From Stenopsyche tienmushanensis (lineage: Eukaryota > Arthropoda > Insecta > Trichoptera > Stenopsychidae): a DNA stretch of 64,000 bases. Position numbers and translations under genes: made by a program. The notes under the pieces are model-generated. The model had not been told where the DNA came from. It saw only the letters and a list, made by a program, of their open reading frames with translations, and made no database searches. Below, piece by piece: positions 37,801 through 43,654 of this stretch (positions are counted from its first letter, which is position 1; each line of letters starts with the position of its first letter). The DNA is taken from positions 372,001-436,000 of the forward strand of contig WACJ01000515.1 in NCBI GenBank assembly GCA_008973525.1. Reading direction: 5' to 3'.

Positions 37801-40225
37801 GCTATAAGTGAACCGAGCTCCATGACTATATCAGAACTTGGATCGTCTTTCACAGACGCCGATGCAAATATGATCGGTATCATCACCACTACCAAGGTTA
37901 TTCATCAGAGATTCGTTGATGGTAAAAAAGTATCAGAAACGATCACATCATCAGGCAAAGGCATGGATATACCTGGTGCTGTGCATGACGATCAGACCGG
38001 TGAATATGGTTCTGGTAGTTTTCCAAGTATTGAAATCGGCTCAGGCGCTTCAGCTAGTGATTATGGCTCAGAATTTTCATCTTCTATTACGTCTCAGCAA
38101 TCAGACACAGAAAGTCTTGTAACTATGATGGAAAAGCCCCTTGATTCCGAACACGGAAGCGAACTTGGATCGTTAGAGAGTATAACTGTAACAAAGAAAA
38201 TTTTGATCTCGCCAAGACAATTGGATTTGGATTTGGTATCAAAGAGTGCCGACGCAATGGAAAGCTCTACCAGAGAGATTTCTCCGATGTCGGGGAAATC
38301 TGGTTCTGGTGTGTTTTCCAGCACGGCTTCTAAACATTTTACAGATCCAGCTAGTGGATCGTGGAGCGGCTTGGATGAAGATATGAGCTCATCCGGCAGC
38401 TTTAGCAGGTAATATATTAATCATTTTTCTTACATAAAAACCTTAAACTCAAGTCATTATCGTGCATCAATTACTATAAAACAATTCGCTTTCTAAAATA
38501 TCTCCATAAAGCTCTATTAAACCGATTGAATTTATAACTGAATTGAAAAAATATATATTTAAGTAGTCGTAAATAGTAATAAATTGATGCTATGCACGAT
38601 GATGTAATTCGCCTATGGTGATTTTCTCAGGGTTGACGAGAATGACGTGACGCTGACCAGCATGAGCAGGTAAAAATTAAATCCTAAGATATGTCAAGTG
38701 GTATTTGTTTAGATCGTGTATGTGCTAGTTTATAGATATACAAATTTCACTTATTCAAAAAAATATTTTATAAATAAGATCCACTAATGTATTACGTGTA
38801 CGACAAATTGGTGATTGTACTAAAAAATGTATATGTGCATACTTAAAGACGGGTGCACATTTGAATCATTATTTGCTTCGTATGGTGTTCCTCCGATTTA
38901 ACAGTATTTTTAGATTTTTTCTTCCTCGCTGTTTATTAATGTGTGCAAATTTCATTTTTATTGCATTAACTAATTGGATTTTTAGAGCAAAAGAGGACTT
39001 GATGCTTGGAAGTACGGATAGCTTAGAACAAACCAGCTCTAATGCTACGAGAGCAACGTATAACTACGAAGTTGATACGCCAATGACTGGGAGCTTAACG
39101 AGCGCAGGTTAAATTATTTTTATTTATAACGATAAAATACACTTGAATTAAAACTTACATTAAACATTAATAATCTTTGATGACGCAGGATCAAATACTA
39201 TGGTTTCTTCGCTGGATACGTTGGAACCGGTCACAGCATTCTTTGAAAAGGGTGAAAAAACTTTACGCTTGAGCACGGAAGATTGCTTTACAATGGATCA
39301 TTCGGGAAGCGAGCATCTTGAAGAATATGAAATTCATGAACCGGATTCAGACAGCGATAAACATGCAAGTTCAATACATTTATACATGTTTAAAGCCAAT
39401 TTATATATACATATTTTTAATATAAACAATTTATATTTATAATATTAGGAATACGGTAAACCTCAAGCAAAAGAAAGGACCATTTTGTTTGAGGGTAGAC
39501 ATTCATCGGAAGACAGTGGTTCAAGCCACGGTGGAGCGACGTTCTTTATAGGCGATACACCGATCACAAAAGGTATACGATATACGATTGCACGTCAAAT
39601 AAATAAACAAATTTAATTACGCCGTATAATAATGTAAATTGTTCTATTTCAGGCGATAAAACTTCATCAGAGTCTAGCTCAGGTGTATCAGATACTCCGC
39701 CAGTCCCGGCACAAAGAAAGTACGATGAGCACTAGACATTTCCTATTTTTTATTCGTTTAAATAAGGAAAAACTATGTTTATCTAATGTATTTTAAGTAT
39801 TGACATTTTAAAACAAACAGCGAGACACAGAAATGCATTACATTGGTTACACTGGGGTAAAGATTCCAACACATCGTAGACATAGCATCACTTTATTATT
39901 AACATATACTTTATAGTAGTTATTATATTCATACATTACCTAAAATATTCCGTAGAATAGTTTTCAAATTACTATGACTATTGCTAATTTATATTTAGAT
40001 TTAAGATTTCTGCTCTTGTAATAAGTATCAACGTTTGGAAGAATACTTATTATATGAGCAAAAATTTACTCGGTAGTTTTGATATGTATGTATCGTTCAC
40101 GTTAACATATTGCAATATATTAACTATCATCGTTCTATTTCAGATCATTAACTGGAAGTAGTAAACCAATTGTTTTTGAAAAGCATAAGCCAAAAGATGA
40201 TAGCGAAGACGATGAACACGTTTAA
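4600..40225 (+). CDS. Ank2: Giant ankyrin (Ankyrin-2-like), 3' part, 26 joined exons
   Basis: Ankyrins link membrane proteins to the spectrin cytoskeleton. Exons: 4600-4804, 17172-17331, 17456-17621, 17703-17915, 17994-18163, 18239-18405, 18488-18640, 18721-18969, 19229-19401, 19481-20740, 20837-21325, 21404-22403, 22476-22679, 22761-22878, 22949-23187, 23527-23663, 23758-25759, 25836-25934, 26844-26948, 32417-38408, 38631-38669, 38986-39107, 39189-39364, 39449-39572, 39653-39719, 40144-40225. All junctions keep phase, giving 4,636 residues and a TAA stop. Residues 1-248 are ZU5/UPA, about 305-400 the death domain, and the rest is a low-complexity acidic Ser/Thr/Lys tail. Motifs such as [32 protein letters not shown] and WEDVT identify ankyrin. 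In Drosophila, the giant Ank2 isoforms act at axonal and presynaptic microtubules; the same role here is inference. The 5' exons (ankyrin repeats, first ZU5) are outside the window. The donors after 20740, 22679 and 39364 are the least certain junctions. Confidence 0.93.
5068..5192. mobile_element. Short foldback element (MITE)
   Basis: Arms GGCAGTTTCATTCCT (left) and AGGGATGAAACTGCC (right) are near-perfect inverted repeats about 120 nt apart on AT-rich filler. No coding sequence. Confidence 0.5.
6825..6851 (+). CDS. Ank2: Candidate 27-nt cassette microexon in ZU5 intron
   Basis: A pyrimidine-rich acceptor (TCGTCTCTCCCACCAG) is followed by 27 nt and a good donor (AAG|GTAATT). The interval starts and ends in phase 1, exactly the phase of the surrounding 4804/17172 junction. 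Inclusion would therefore add nine residues, VFRKRSLEG, between LLCSISG and GTNRAHWED without disturbing the frame. The local sequence (6700-6860) is visibly GC-richer than the surrounding intron. The insert is basic and contains an RKRS patch. This is inferred from splice signals and phase only; chance cannot be excluded. Confidence 0.5.
7799..8028. mobile_element. Foldback MITE, arms ~90 bp
   Basis: The left end CAGGGTGCGGCA and right end TGCCGCACCCTG continue inward as about 90-bp imperfect inverted arms, including GGAGATATCAGTTCAATTA and its complement. The whole 230-bp unit could fold into one long hairpin. Non-coding. Ends starting CAGGGTG occur in several DNA transposon families, so no family is assigned. 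Confidence 0.75.
9416..10462. mobile_element. 1.05-kb element with two-tier inverted repeats
   Basis: The outer arms begin GGGGAGATTCAAATATAACC (left) and end GGTTATATTTGAATCCCC (right). A second inverted pair lies inside: GATCCCGTCACTGAGGAAAG...TGTTGCGCAACG (9500-9552) and its complement (10243-10303). The interior contains a module (about 9690-9840) related to the hAT-associated repeat at 50190 and 57600, and one (9835-10105) related to 29085-29562. No transposase is visible. Confidence 0.7.
9835..10105. repeat. Dispersed repeat, copy 1
   Basis: AGGAATTTCCAAAATTCTAA, TTACGGAGTTATAGCTATTTT and the GGTCCTACCGGAAT region match the opposite strand at 29440-29562. The alignment is imperfect and AT-rich but follows the same order. 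Confidence 0.55.
11359..11553. mobile_element. Mariner-derived element, internally deleted (copy 1)
   Basis: The left terminus CTAGGGTCATCTGGAAAGTA continues through CGGCCATTTTGTTCAGACAC, then jumps to the right-end sequence CGACCTCAGGAGCCCTTGTG and stops short of the terminal TIR. It has no transposase-coding segment, so it is a short non-autonomous derivative. Confidence 0.75.
11791..12441 (-). pseudogene. Mariner-derived element with transposase relic (copy 2)
   Basis: Left TIR fragment GTCTAGAAAGTAAGGTTAC. Reading right to left (minus strand), the N-terminal DNA-binding region of a mariner transposase is visible: [15 protein letters not shown] then [15 protein letters not shown] (12121-12402). 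Further on, [18 protein letters not shown] (about 11955-12004) carries the first catalytic aspartate of the DD34D type. The second half of the catalytic domain is missing and a copy of the opposite end follows. The frame is broken between these parts, and the right TIR is degenerate. Confidence 0.8.
12588..12718. mobile_element. 131-bp foldback MITE
   Basis: The ends AACTCTTTCGCGACGGG and CCCGTCGCGAAAGAGTT are perfect inverted repeats over 17 bp. The arms extend to about 43 bp (GACTCGTGTGTGAGTC / GACTTATATACGAGTC). A TTAA overlaps the left end but not the right. Non-coding. Confidence 0.75.
15681..16381 (-). pseudogene. Mariner-derived element, catalytic Asp lost (copy 3)
   Basis: The TIRs are complete: TACTAGGATCATCTATAAAG at left and CTAGATGACCTTCGTG at right. 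Minus-strand relics include [38 protein letters not shown] and [15 protein letters not shown]. The last has Asn where family members have the first catalytic Asp. The C-terminal half of the transposase is absent, so it is not autonomous. Confidence 0.82.
17172..17331 (+). CDS. Ank2: Ankyrin exon: ZU5 end / UPA start
   Basis: Acceptor TTTAG and donor ACAG|GTATC; phase 1 in, phase 2 out. It encodes [36 protein letters not shown] and [16 protein letters not shown]. The WEDVT...PL motif ends the second ZU5 domain, and the FWLxDCRxV-like segment opens the UPA domain, which packs against the two ZU5 domains in ankyrins. Residues 69-122 of the assembled protein. Confidence 0.94.
17456..17621 (+). 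CDS. Ank2: Ankyrin exon: UPA domain, central part
   Basis: Acceptor TTCCAG; donor GAA|GTATAT; phase 2 in, phase 0 out. It encodes [34 protein letters not shown] and VAKSRDVE. The [14 protein letters not shown] block is one of the most conserved stretches of ankyrin UPA domains. Residues 122-177. Confidence 0.94.
17703..17915 (+). CDS. Ank2: Ankyrin exon: UPA domain, C-terminal part
   Basis: Acceptor TTAAAG and donor CCC|GTAATT; phase 0 on both sides, 71 codons. It reads [36 protein letters not shown] and [19 protein letters not shown]...GN..PV.KSG and FRENRL are typical UPA strand motifs. Residues 178-248. The EVLEGK-type boundary with the previous exon is intact. Confidence 0.94.
17994..18163 (+). 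CDS. Ank2: Ankyrin exon: UPA end and linker to death domain
   Basis: Acceptor TTCCCAG, donor AAG|GTATAC; phase 0 in, phase 2 out. It begins [14 protein letters not shown], the last UPA strand. It continues into a Thr-rich, charged linker ([13 protein letters not shown]) and ends KLTDER at the first turn of the death domain. Residues 249-305. Confidence 0.92.
18239..18405 (+). CDS. Ank2: Ankyrin exon: death domain, first part
   Basis: Acceptor TATTTCAG; donor CATG|GTAAAT; phase 2 in, phase 1 out. It encodes [33 protein letters not shown] and [18 protein letters not shown]. The pattern (LLGxDWxxLAxELG ... A..ML.LW) is a death domain as found in ankyrins. Its position directly behind UPA, before the giant tail exons, is the insect/nematode arrangement; the vertebrate giant exon instead precedes the death domain. 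Residues 305-361. Confidence 0.92.
18488..18640 (+). CDS. Ank2: Ankyrin exon: death domain end
   Basis: Acceptor ATTTCAG and donor TCAG|GTAAAT; phase 1 in and out. It encodes [20 protein letters not shown], completing the last death-domain helix (L..ALxxIGREDV is the ankyrin signature). A charged segment, [20 protein letters not shown], follows. Residues 361-412. Confidence 0.92.
18721..18969 (+). CDS. Ank2: Ankyrin tail exon, acidic and probably helical
   Basis: Phase 1 in and out; donor GACG|GTATTT. The first part ([20 protein letters not shown]) has heptad-like spacing of hydrophobics and may be a coiled coil. The end ([11 protein letters not shown]) is acidic and serine-rich. If the following 259-nt intron is retained, the frame adds IFSLNNHN and stops at about 18998, which would give a short ankyrin ending soon after the death domain. 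Residues 412-495. Confidence 0.88.
19229..19401 (+). CDS. Ank2: Ankyrin tail exon, basic
   Basis: Acceptor TTTGGCAG, donor CAA|GTAATA; phase 1 in, phase 0 out. It encodes a lysine-rich segment ([35 protein letters not shown]). Its opposite charge to the preceding exon is notable. No domain is recognised. Residues 495-552. Confidence 0.86.
19481..20740 (+). CDS. Ank2: Ankyrin giant-tail exon (1.26 kb)
   Basis: Acceptor TCACTTACAG; phase 0 on both sides, 420 codons without a stop. Composition is Glu/Lys/Thr/Ser-rich with no hydrophobic core, so it is probably unstructured. [15 protein letters not shown] (about 19631) and [17 protein letters not shown] (about 20278) are two copies of a short motif that recurs in the exon at 21404. 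The donor is uncertain: GTGGTA at 20741 and GTACAT at 20744 both keep phase 0 and differ by one valine. The frame stops at 20767 if unspliced. Confidence 0.9.
20837..21325 (+). CDS. Ank2: Ankyrin giant-tail exon
   Basis: Acceptor GATTTCAG; donor AAG|GTAAGC; 163 codons in phase 0. Very serine-rich, with many acidic Ser sites such as [16 protein letters not shown], which resemble casein-kinase-2-type phosphorylation sites (inference). No globular domain. Residues 973-1135. Confidence 0.9.
21404..22403 (+). CDS. Ank2: Ankyrin giant-tail exon (1.0 kb)
   Basis: Acceptor TTTTTCAG; phase 0 in, phase 1 out at TTAA|GTATGT. It contains [15 protein letters not shown], an acidic run ([11 protein letters not shown]), a third RNES...FSS motif (about 21856) and repeated SDKISSE blocks (near 22040 and 22110). 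Residues 1136-1469. The segment [18 protein letters not shown] near the end is less biased and may be a short helix. Confidence 0.9.
22476..22679 (+). CDS. Ank2: Ankyrin tail exon with probable GC donor
   Basis: Acceptor ATTTTAG, phase 1 in. It encodes [17 protein letters not shown] and [10 protein letters not shown]. No phase-compatible GT exists near the end of the open frame. A GC donor (TTAG|GCACGA) at 22680 is phase 1 and joins cleanly to [11 protein letters not shown]. The alternative GT at 22623 (GATA|GTATTC) is also in phase but would skip 19 codons that look coding. Residues 1469-1537; the 3' boundary is uncertain. Confidence 0.75.
22761..22878 (+). CDS. Ank2: Ankyrin tail exon
   Basis: Acceptor AATTATAG and donor ACA|GTGCGT; phase 1 in, phase 2 out. 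It encodes [20 protein letters not shown] and [17 protein letters not shown]. The other frames contain stops, and the reading joins both neighbours. Residues 1537-1576. Confidence 0.85.
22949..23187 (+). CDS. Ank2: Ankyrin tail exon
   Basis: Acceptor TTTATAG, donor TCAG|GTAAAA; phase 2 in, phase 1 out. It encodes [18 protein letters not shown] and a Val/Thr-rich stretch ([19 protein letters not shown]). Residues 1576-1656. The intron that follows is almost wholly made of a duplicated intronic repeat (23217-23512). Confidence 0.87.
23217..23512. repeat. Intronic repeat, downstream compact copy
   Basis: Fuses the two pieces found at 392-450 and 1951-2175. It fills nearly all of the 339-nt intron between the exons ending at 23187 and starting at 23527. 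The high similarity of part 2 over about 195 nt suggests a recent copy. Confidence 0.85.
23527..23663 (+). CDS. Ank2: Ankyrin tail exon
   Basis: Acceptor TATTTTTAG; donor GAG|GTATTT; phase 1 in, phase 0 out. It encodes [20 protein letters not shown] and [14 protein letters not shown], mostly acidic. Residues 1656-1701. It starts only 14 nt downstream of the repeat that fills the preceding intron. Confidence 0.86.
23758..25759 (+). CDS. Ank2: Ankyrin giant-tail exon (2.0 kb) with ~40-aa repeats
   Basis: Acceptor TTTTATAG; phase 0 in, phase 1 out at CACG|GTAGAT; 667 codons. It opens with a Ser/Thr-rich segment and then holds about nine degenerate repeats between 24313 and 25370. The core is [KR]xxHS[VI]TEL followed by [14 protein letters not shown] more divergent first copy is at about 24029. 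The positions of the HS/PS mark (24325, 24439, 24568, 24691, 24814, 24934, 25045, 25156, 25282) give a period of 37-43 residues. The core is amphipathic, unlike the rest of the tail, so it may form a short helix or docking site (inference). The end carries [18 protein letters not shown]. Confidence 0.93.
25836..25934 (+). CDS. Ank2: Ankyrin tail exon, proline-rich
   Basis: Acceptor ATTTTACAG, donor AAGG|GTGAGA; phase 1 in and out, 33 codons. It encodes [19 protein letters not shown] and an Ala-rich end. The preceding intron is only 76 nt. PPPSP could be an SH3 or proline-directed kinase site (inference). Residues 2369-2402. Confidence 0.84.
26392..26632 (-). pseudogene. Tc1/mariner-type transposase relic
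   Basis: Read on the minus strand it gives [19 protein letters not shown] and [20 protein letters not shown]. The FQQDGA motif carries the second catalytic Asp of mariner/Tc1-type transposases that have a DVxFQQDGAxxH context. The expected His of the AxxH motif is replaced (LQKT). No other catalytic parts remain. It sits in the ankyrin intron before 26844. Confidence 0.75.
26844..26948 (+). CDS. Ank2: Ankyrin tail exon
   Basis: Acceptor ATCACAG and donor AGTG|GTACGA; phase 1 in and out, 35 codons: [20 protein letters not shown] and [16 protein letters not shown]. Both neighbours join in frame. It is symmetric, so skipping it would keep the frame. It is followed by a 5.5-kb intron rich in transposon relics. 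Confidence 0.84.
27960..28075 (-). mobile_element. R1-clade-like LINE 3' end with A-tail
   Basis: On the minus strand: GGGGTTTAGTCAGTAAGAAT, CTGACA, GTGTCTTATGCGAGAATCCC, CTCCCACAGG, then an A-run (the T-run at 27963-27971 on +). The same 3' end occurs in the element at 63401-64000. It is inserted inside mariner copy 4. Confidence 0.78.
28125..28215 (+). pseudogene. Non-LTR retrotransposon C-terminal fragment
   Basis: Translates to [15 protein letters not shown] followed by a few residues and a stop. It matches the tail at 43655-43760 ([20 protein letters not shown]). Only the last 30 or so codons remain. Confidence 0.7.
29085..29562. repeat. Dispersed repeat, copy 2 (inverted)
   Basis: Inverted relative of 9835-10105. 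It shares AAAATAGCTATAAATCCG, TTTTGGAAATTCCT and GAAAATTTTAGACTAAAATA, in reverse order, and is flanked by further AT-rich sequence. It directly follows the mariner element ending at 28939. Confidence 0.5.
30839..31313 (-). mobile_element. Mariner-derived element (copy 5)
   Basis: 475 bp with well-matched terminal repeats: left ACGAGGATCATCCAGAAAGT, right TAGACGACCCTCGT. The interior holds the antisense of the transposase N-terminal region (GTCGACTCATCACATCAC-like segment near 31125) with many changes and deletions. Non-autonomous. Confidence 0.8.
31796..31976 (-). mobile_element. 180-bp MITE with a transposase fragment
   Basis: TIRs TATAGGGTCATCC and GGATGACCCTATA bound a 180-bp unit. On the minus strand it contains [18 protein letters not shown], related to the relic at 26392-26632, then a stop and decay. 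It looks like an extreme deletion derivative that kept both ends. Confidence 0.72.
32417..38408 (+). CDS. Ank2: Ankyrin giant exon (6.0 kb)
   Basis: Acceptor TTTACAG, donor AGCAG|GTAATA; phase 1 in, phase 2 out; about 1,998 codons with no stop. Mostly Ser/Glu/Lys-rich tail. The less biased C-terminal third has: [20 protein letters not shown] with [20 protein letters not shown], a probable coiled coil (36748-36880); two copies of DD[IV]SxSSLxEFExLE (37060-37110 and 37211-37257); an 18-nt GSPxQKS microrepeat (37399-37542); and [19 protein letters not shown] (about 37645). It resembles the giant exons that define the long neuronal isoforms of insect Ank2. Residues 2437-4434. Confidence 0.94.
38631..38669 (+). 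CDS. Ank2: Ankyrin 39-nt microexon
   Basis: Acceptor ATTTTCTCAG and donor AGCAG|GTAAAA enclose 39 nt; phase 2 in and out. It reads [13 protein letters not shown] when joined to its neighbours. Because it is phase-neutral it could be a cassette exon: skipping joins SFSR directly to AKEDLML. Its donor context repeats that of the preceding giant exon (AGCAG|GTAA). Confidence 0.72.
38986..39107 (+). CDS. Ank2: Ankyrin C-terminal tail exon
   Basis: Acceptor GATTTTTAG, donor GCAG|GTTAAA; phase 2 in, phase 1 out. It encodes [19 protein letters not shown] and [17 protein letters not shown]. Residues 4447-4488. The frame is open upstream into the intron but lacks coding character there. Confidence 0.87.
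39189..39364 (+). CDS. Ank2: Ankyrin C-terminal tail exon with GC donor
   Basis: Acceptor TGACGCAG; phase 1 in, phase 0 out. It encodes [20 protein letters not shown] and an acidic end ([17 protein letters not shown]). The 3' junction uses the near-consensus GC donor CAT|GCAAGT at 39365. The only nearby GT (39369) would be phase 1 and would run into an immediate TAA in the next exon unless an odd acceptor were used. Confidence 0.83.
39449..39572 (+). CDS. Ank2: Ankyrin C-terminal tail exon
   Basis: Acceptor AATATTAG, donor AAAG|GTATAC; phase 0 in, phase 1 out. It encodes [18 protein letters not shown], then [17 protein letters not shown]. Residues 4547-4588. Its phase-0 start is what requires the GC donor in the preceding exon. 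Confidence 0.87.
39653..39719 (+). CDS. Ank2: Ankyrin penultimate exon
   Basis: Acceptor TATTTCAG; donor GAAA|GTACGA; phase 1 in, phase 2 out. It encodes [21 protein letters not shown]. If the donor is not used, the frame continues KYDEH and stops at 39735, giving an alternative C-terminus. Confidence 0.83.
40144..40225 (+). CDS. Ank2: Ankyrin last exon with stop
   Basis: Acceptor TCTATTTCAG; phase 2 in. It encodes [19 protein letters not shown] then SEDDEHV and the TAA stop at 40223-40225. The charged, compact C-terminus and the exact phase support it as the true end of the long isoform. Confidence 0.84.
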
Positions 40226-42760
40226 AACTTCGACGCTTTTGATTCAAACATTTATAGTTGAAGTAAATTGAAGAATATCTCAGTTATTTTATGCCTTTAA
40301 TATTAATTTTTACTTTTATCATGTCAGTATGTATAAATTCAATATAACAAAAAGTGTTCCCGTAAAAAATACATAAACAAATAAGAATAATCATTTAAAA
40401 AGAATTAATAACGAAATTGGCTTTATAATAAAATAATCGGTAACTATTTGTTACTGTATTAAATTAGAATCACAATATAAATATATTGAATACTATCAAT
40501 GATTTTCGTCTTTCACTCCAGTGTCTGATAAAGATGAATAAAAACTATTGTAGAAAGATGCTTTCTTTCATCTTTGAACTTTTGACGATCCTATTAATTT
40601 ATTCAGCGCGTCGTTCATGATACACTCCACTTTCTTATCGTCATATCTCTCTTTGATTTGAGATCCATGTGATAAAATGGGAATAGTATCCATATGAATC
40701 GATAAAGCGATAAACATAAAGAGATTTGAATAAAAAAATGTAATTCATTCACAATTATAAATAATTCTAAACGAAAATAATCGAATTGAATTATTGTGAT
40801 ATACATGATGCAACAATATTTTAGGGGTTTGCCAAAACAATTCAACCAGGCGCCCCAGATTTTATAGCACAAAATATTTTATGTCTTGTTGCTTTAAGCT
40901 AAATGCTCTCTTCTCATGAAATTAAACTCAAAAGATTATTTGTCGATGGACGTTGTTCTTTTAATCTATTTATTTATCGATGTTGTTGTTTCTAGTTACA
41001 TAATTAAGTGTTATTAAAAAATATTATTCGTGTAAAGATTATGCTTGTTTTAGGAAGAAAAATCAGTGCTAATTTATTTTATAACAATATGTATCTGTAT
41101 TTGATTTAACGAGGAGAGCAATGAATTTATGATGAAATGAAGAAAAACTGACGATGGAAGTGTATAAGTGTTCCTAATAACAACCACCAATCCTCTCGTG
41201 TGTGTATATAGAATTATGTATGTGATATGTAAGCGGATATAAACATAAACACCACACATAGATAGAATCTAATCCGATCTCATCGATTTACGATGAATAA
41301 CATCATCGTACCGCGGAAAGATATTAAACCCATTTTGGCGGCTCAGATTTAATTGTTTTTTACAAAATCTAAGCTCATCTAGTCTATACGTTACTGTAAG
41401 TAATTTTTATTCTAAAGTCTAAAACTTCTAACATACTTTAGCTTTATGAGATGAAATGAAACCAAATTCGCTTTTTTACACAATTATTTTATTTATATTA
41501 ATAACTAGGGCTTAAAGTCGATATGCTTGCAGATACGGTGAAGAGTTTTCATACTGGTAGCTTTGATATCTGTATAATGTATATTAAAATTGTAAGCATT
41601 TATAAAAAAAATCATGAATGTTTCGTGAAATGCTAGGCTTTGTGTGTTATTAAATATATTATTATTGGAATGTCTGTTGAAGAATATTGTACCAATGTTT
41701 CTATTGCAAGCCCAAAGCGGTAAAATTATTATTAAAAACTATTATTATATTAAAGTAAGTATTCATGTTTATCACTGCTGATTTATATTATATTATATTA
41801 TTAAATTTGATGAACAAGTTGGAAGAATGAATATTGATTTGTGCTAAGCTTTGCATTTTGGGGATTGTGTGAAGCTTCAAAGCTACACTTTTAGGCTAGC
41901 GATATGTGATGAATTTAAAGTAAGTATGAAGTTTTAGCATCCAAAGATCTGTTTTATTTTGGTTCTCTAAGAAACTCTTTTGATTTGGAATGTGAAAATA
42001 TCAATCGTGTTGAGTAATATACGTTAAGTAGTTAAAAACTTTAATTTTGAAGAGGGAACAACTTCATATATTAAAAAAGGAAGAAACGTTGAGTTTTGTC
42101 AAGAATGTTATAATAGAATTAAATTAACGAGCCTTTTTATAATGTAAAATCAGTAACACGATGTATCAAATTAAAATTTATTGCGAAAATTTGTATGAAT
42201 TTGATCGTTACTATAAAAAAAAGTCGGAAAGAACAATGAGGTTTTTTACAATGTAATTTTTAGGTATCGTGGTAAATAAAGCACAATTCTCTATAGTTTT
42301 ATCAAATATTTTAAGCATTCGGTATGTAAACCCTCAAAATTGTGTGCAATGGGAGCGTTTTAAACAACATCAAAAAATGCTCAAAATGAAACAGTTCCCG
42401 CTGTTCGTTTGTAGATAAGCCTGGATAGTTGAGGCCAGAACTGAAGGTAAAATGTGTAGATATTGATCGATAAAATTGAAAGGTGTAGTTAGTGAATATT
42501 TTATTTAAATTACGAAGTATATAACGTGGAGATTTGCAGCTTTACACAGTCCCACACGCTAGTTAGGGCTTAATTTCAATGACGATATTGAATAGCTAAT
42601 TTATTAACGTATCCAAAGATGATACACTCAAGCTCTGTAGATCTGTGCAAATGGTAATTTATATCAAGCTACATGGTAATTTCTATATATATATATATAT
42701 TTATATATATTTAAATATTGTGTAACTCTGTCATTCGGAAAACTAAATAAAATTGAACCG
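40226..42760 (+). other. Probable ankyrin 3' UTR with several poly(A) signals
   Basis: No coding potential and no transposon similarity that I can see. AATAAA hexamers lie at 40427, 40537, 42275 and 42746. The first pair would give a short 3' UTR of about 0.3 kb and the last a long one of about 2.5 kb. Long 3' UTRs are common for neuronal genes in insects (established), but which signal is used is inference. A TA-rich run lies just before the distal signal (42683-42714). Confidence 0.5.
42683..42714. repeat. TA microsatellite
   Basis: A run of TA dinucleotides interrupted once, within the probable distal 3' UTR. Similar runs lie at 26738-26750, 27592-27604, 45532-45549 and 52965-52983. Confidence 0.85.
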
Positions 42761-43088
42761 TTACCCACTCAAAATAGTTTTTTATTCAACCTATCCTTTT
42801 CCTTATTCATCAATAATTTATATTACAATATTACATTTCAATCAAAAACAATACTTATTGTTGTGTAACATAAATCTTATTGTGAAATATTTAATTTACT
42901 ATGAATATTAATCTAATAAGACCTGCTTAAGGGCTGTTTGATCAATAAAGCACTAAGCGCTGACATTCTTCAGTTAAAAAGTATGATGGTTTCTAACACC
43001 AAATCAAATAATTTTGAAAACACACATGCTTAATATTAAAACATTGAAGTCCGAAGGATTAGGGAACAAACGAAGCAACCCGAGGGAC

Positions 43089-43500
43089 TCACATGCGAGT
43101 CAAGCACAAAAGCCCCAATGATACATTTTCCTTAAAACTTACAAAAAGCACTAAAATCATGGGACTATAAGCTACAAGGCTTCCGCGTCCAACCGGTCCG
43201 AGTTTCGGATCACTGATATGTCGAAAGAACGCCTCGCGATCGGACGCCATGCCCGAACACGTCCACAGAATATGGTCTGCGTCCATGGAAGGATCTCCGC
43301 ATGGACACTTCGAAGTCGATGAAAGCCAAACCTAACCAACGAGGCCCTAATTCGCCCGTGTCATATGAGAAACTCGGACATTCAGTGATATGAGACAGGG
43401 CCGTAACAAGGGCGTGGCAAAGCAGGCGTCCGCCACCGGCGCAACTGGGTTTGGGGCGCAAAACGCAGAATACCGACCCGGTCGAGAATTGCACATGATT
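43089..43500 (-). pseudogene. Non-LTR retrotransposon ORF2 C-terminus (decayed)
   Basis: The minus strand reads CPCGDPSMDADHILWTCSG then MASDREAFFRHISDPKLGPV (about 43190-43315). This is the CxCG...DxxHxLWxC zinc-knuckle-like end seen behind the RNase H region of I/Jockey-type and related LINEs. Upstream codons (RVSHMTRAN) are interrupted by stops. It is 5'-truncated. Confidence 0.75.
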
Positions 43501-43654
43501 TTTATGCTATTCGACCATTCTACTTTACCCAGTCGGCAAAAGCCCGTAATAAAATAAAGACAACAATATTTTCGACCGATTGTAAAATTTAAACAATCCA
43601 CCCGATCAGTCTTCTTCGGACAACTTCGTTTCATAATAAAAGTTTGTAATCGTT

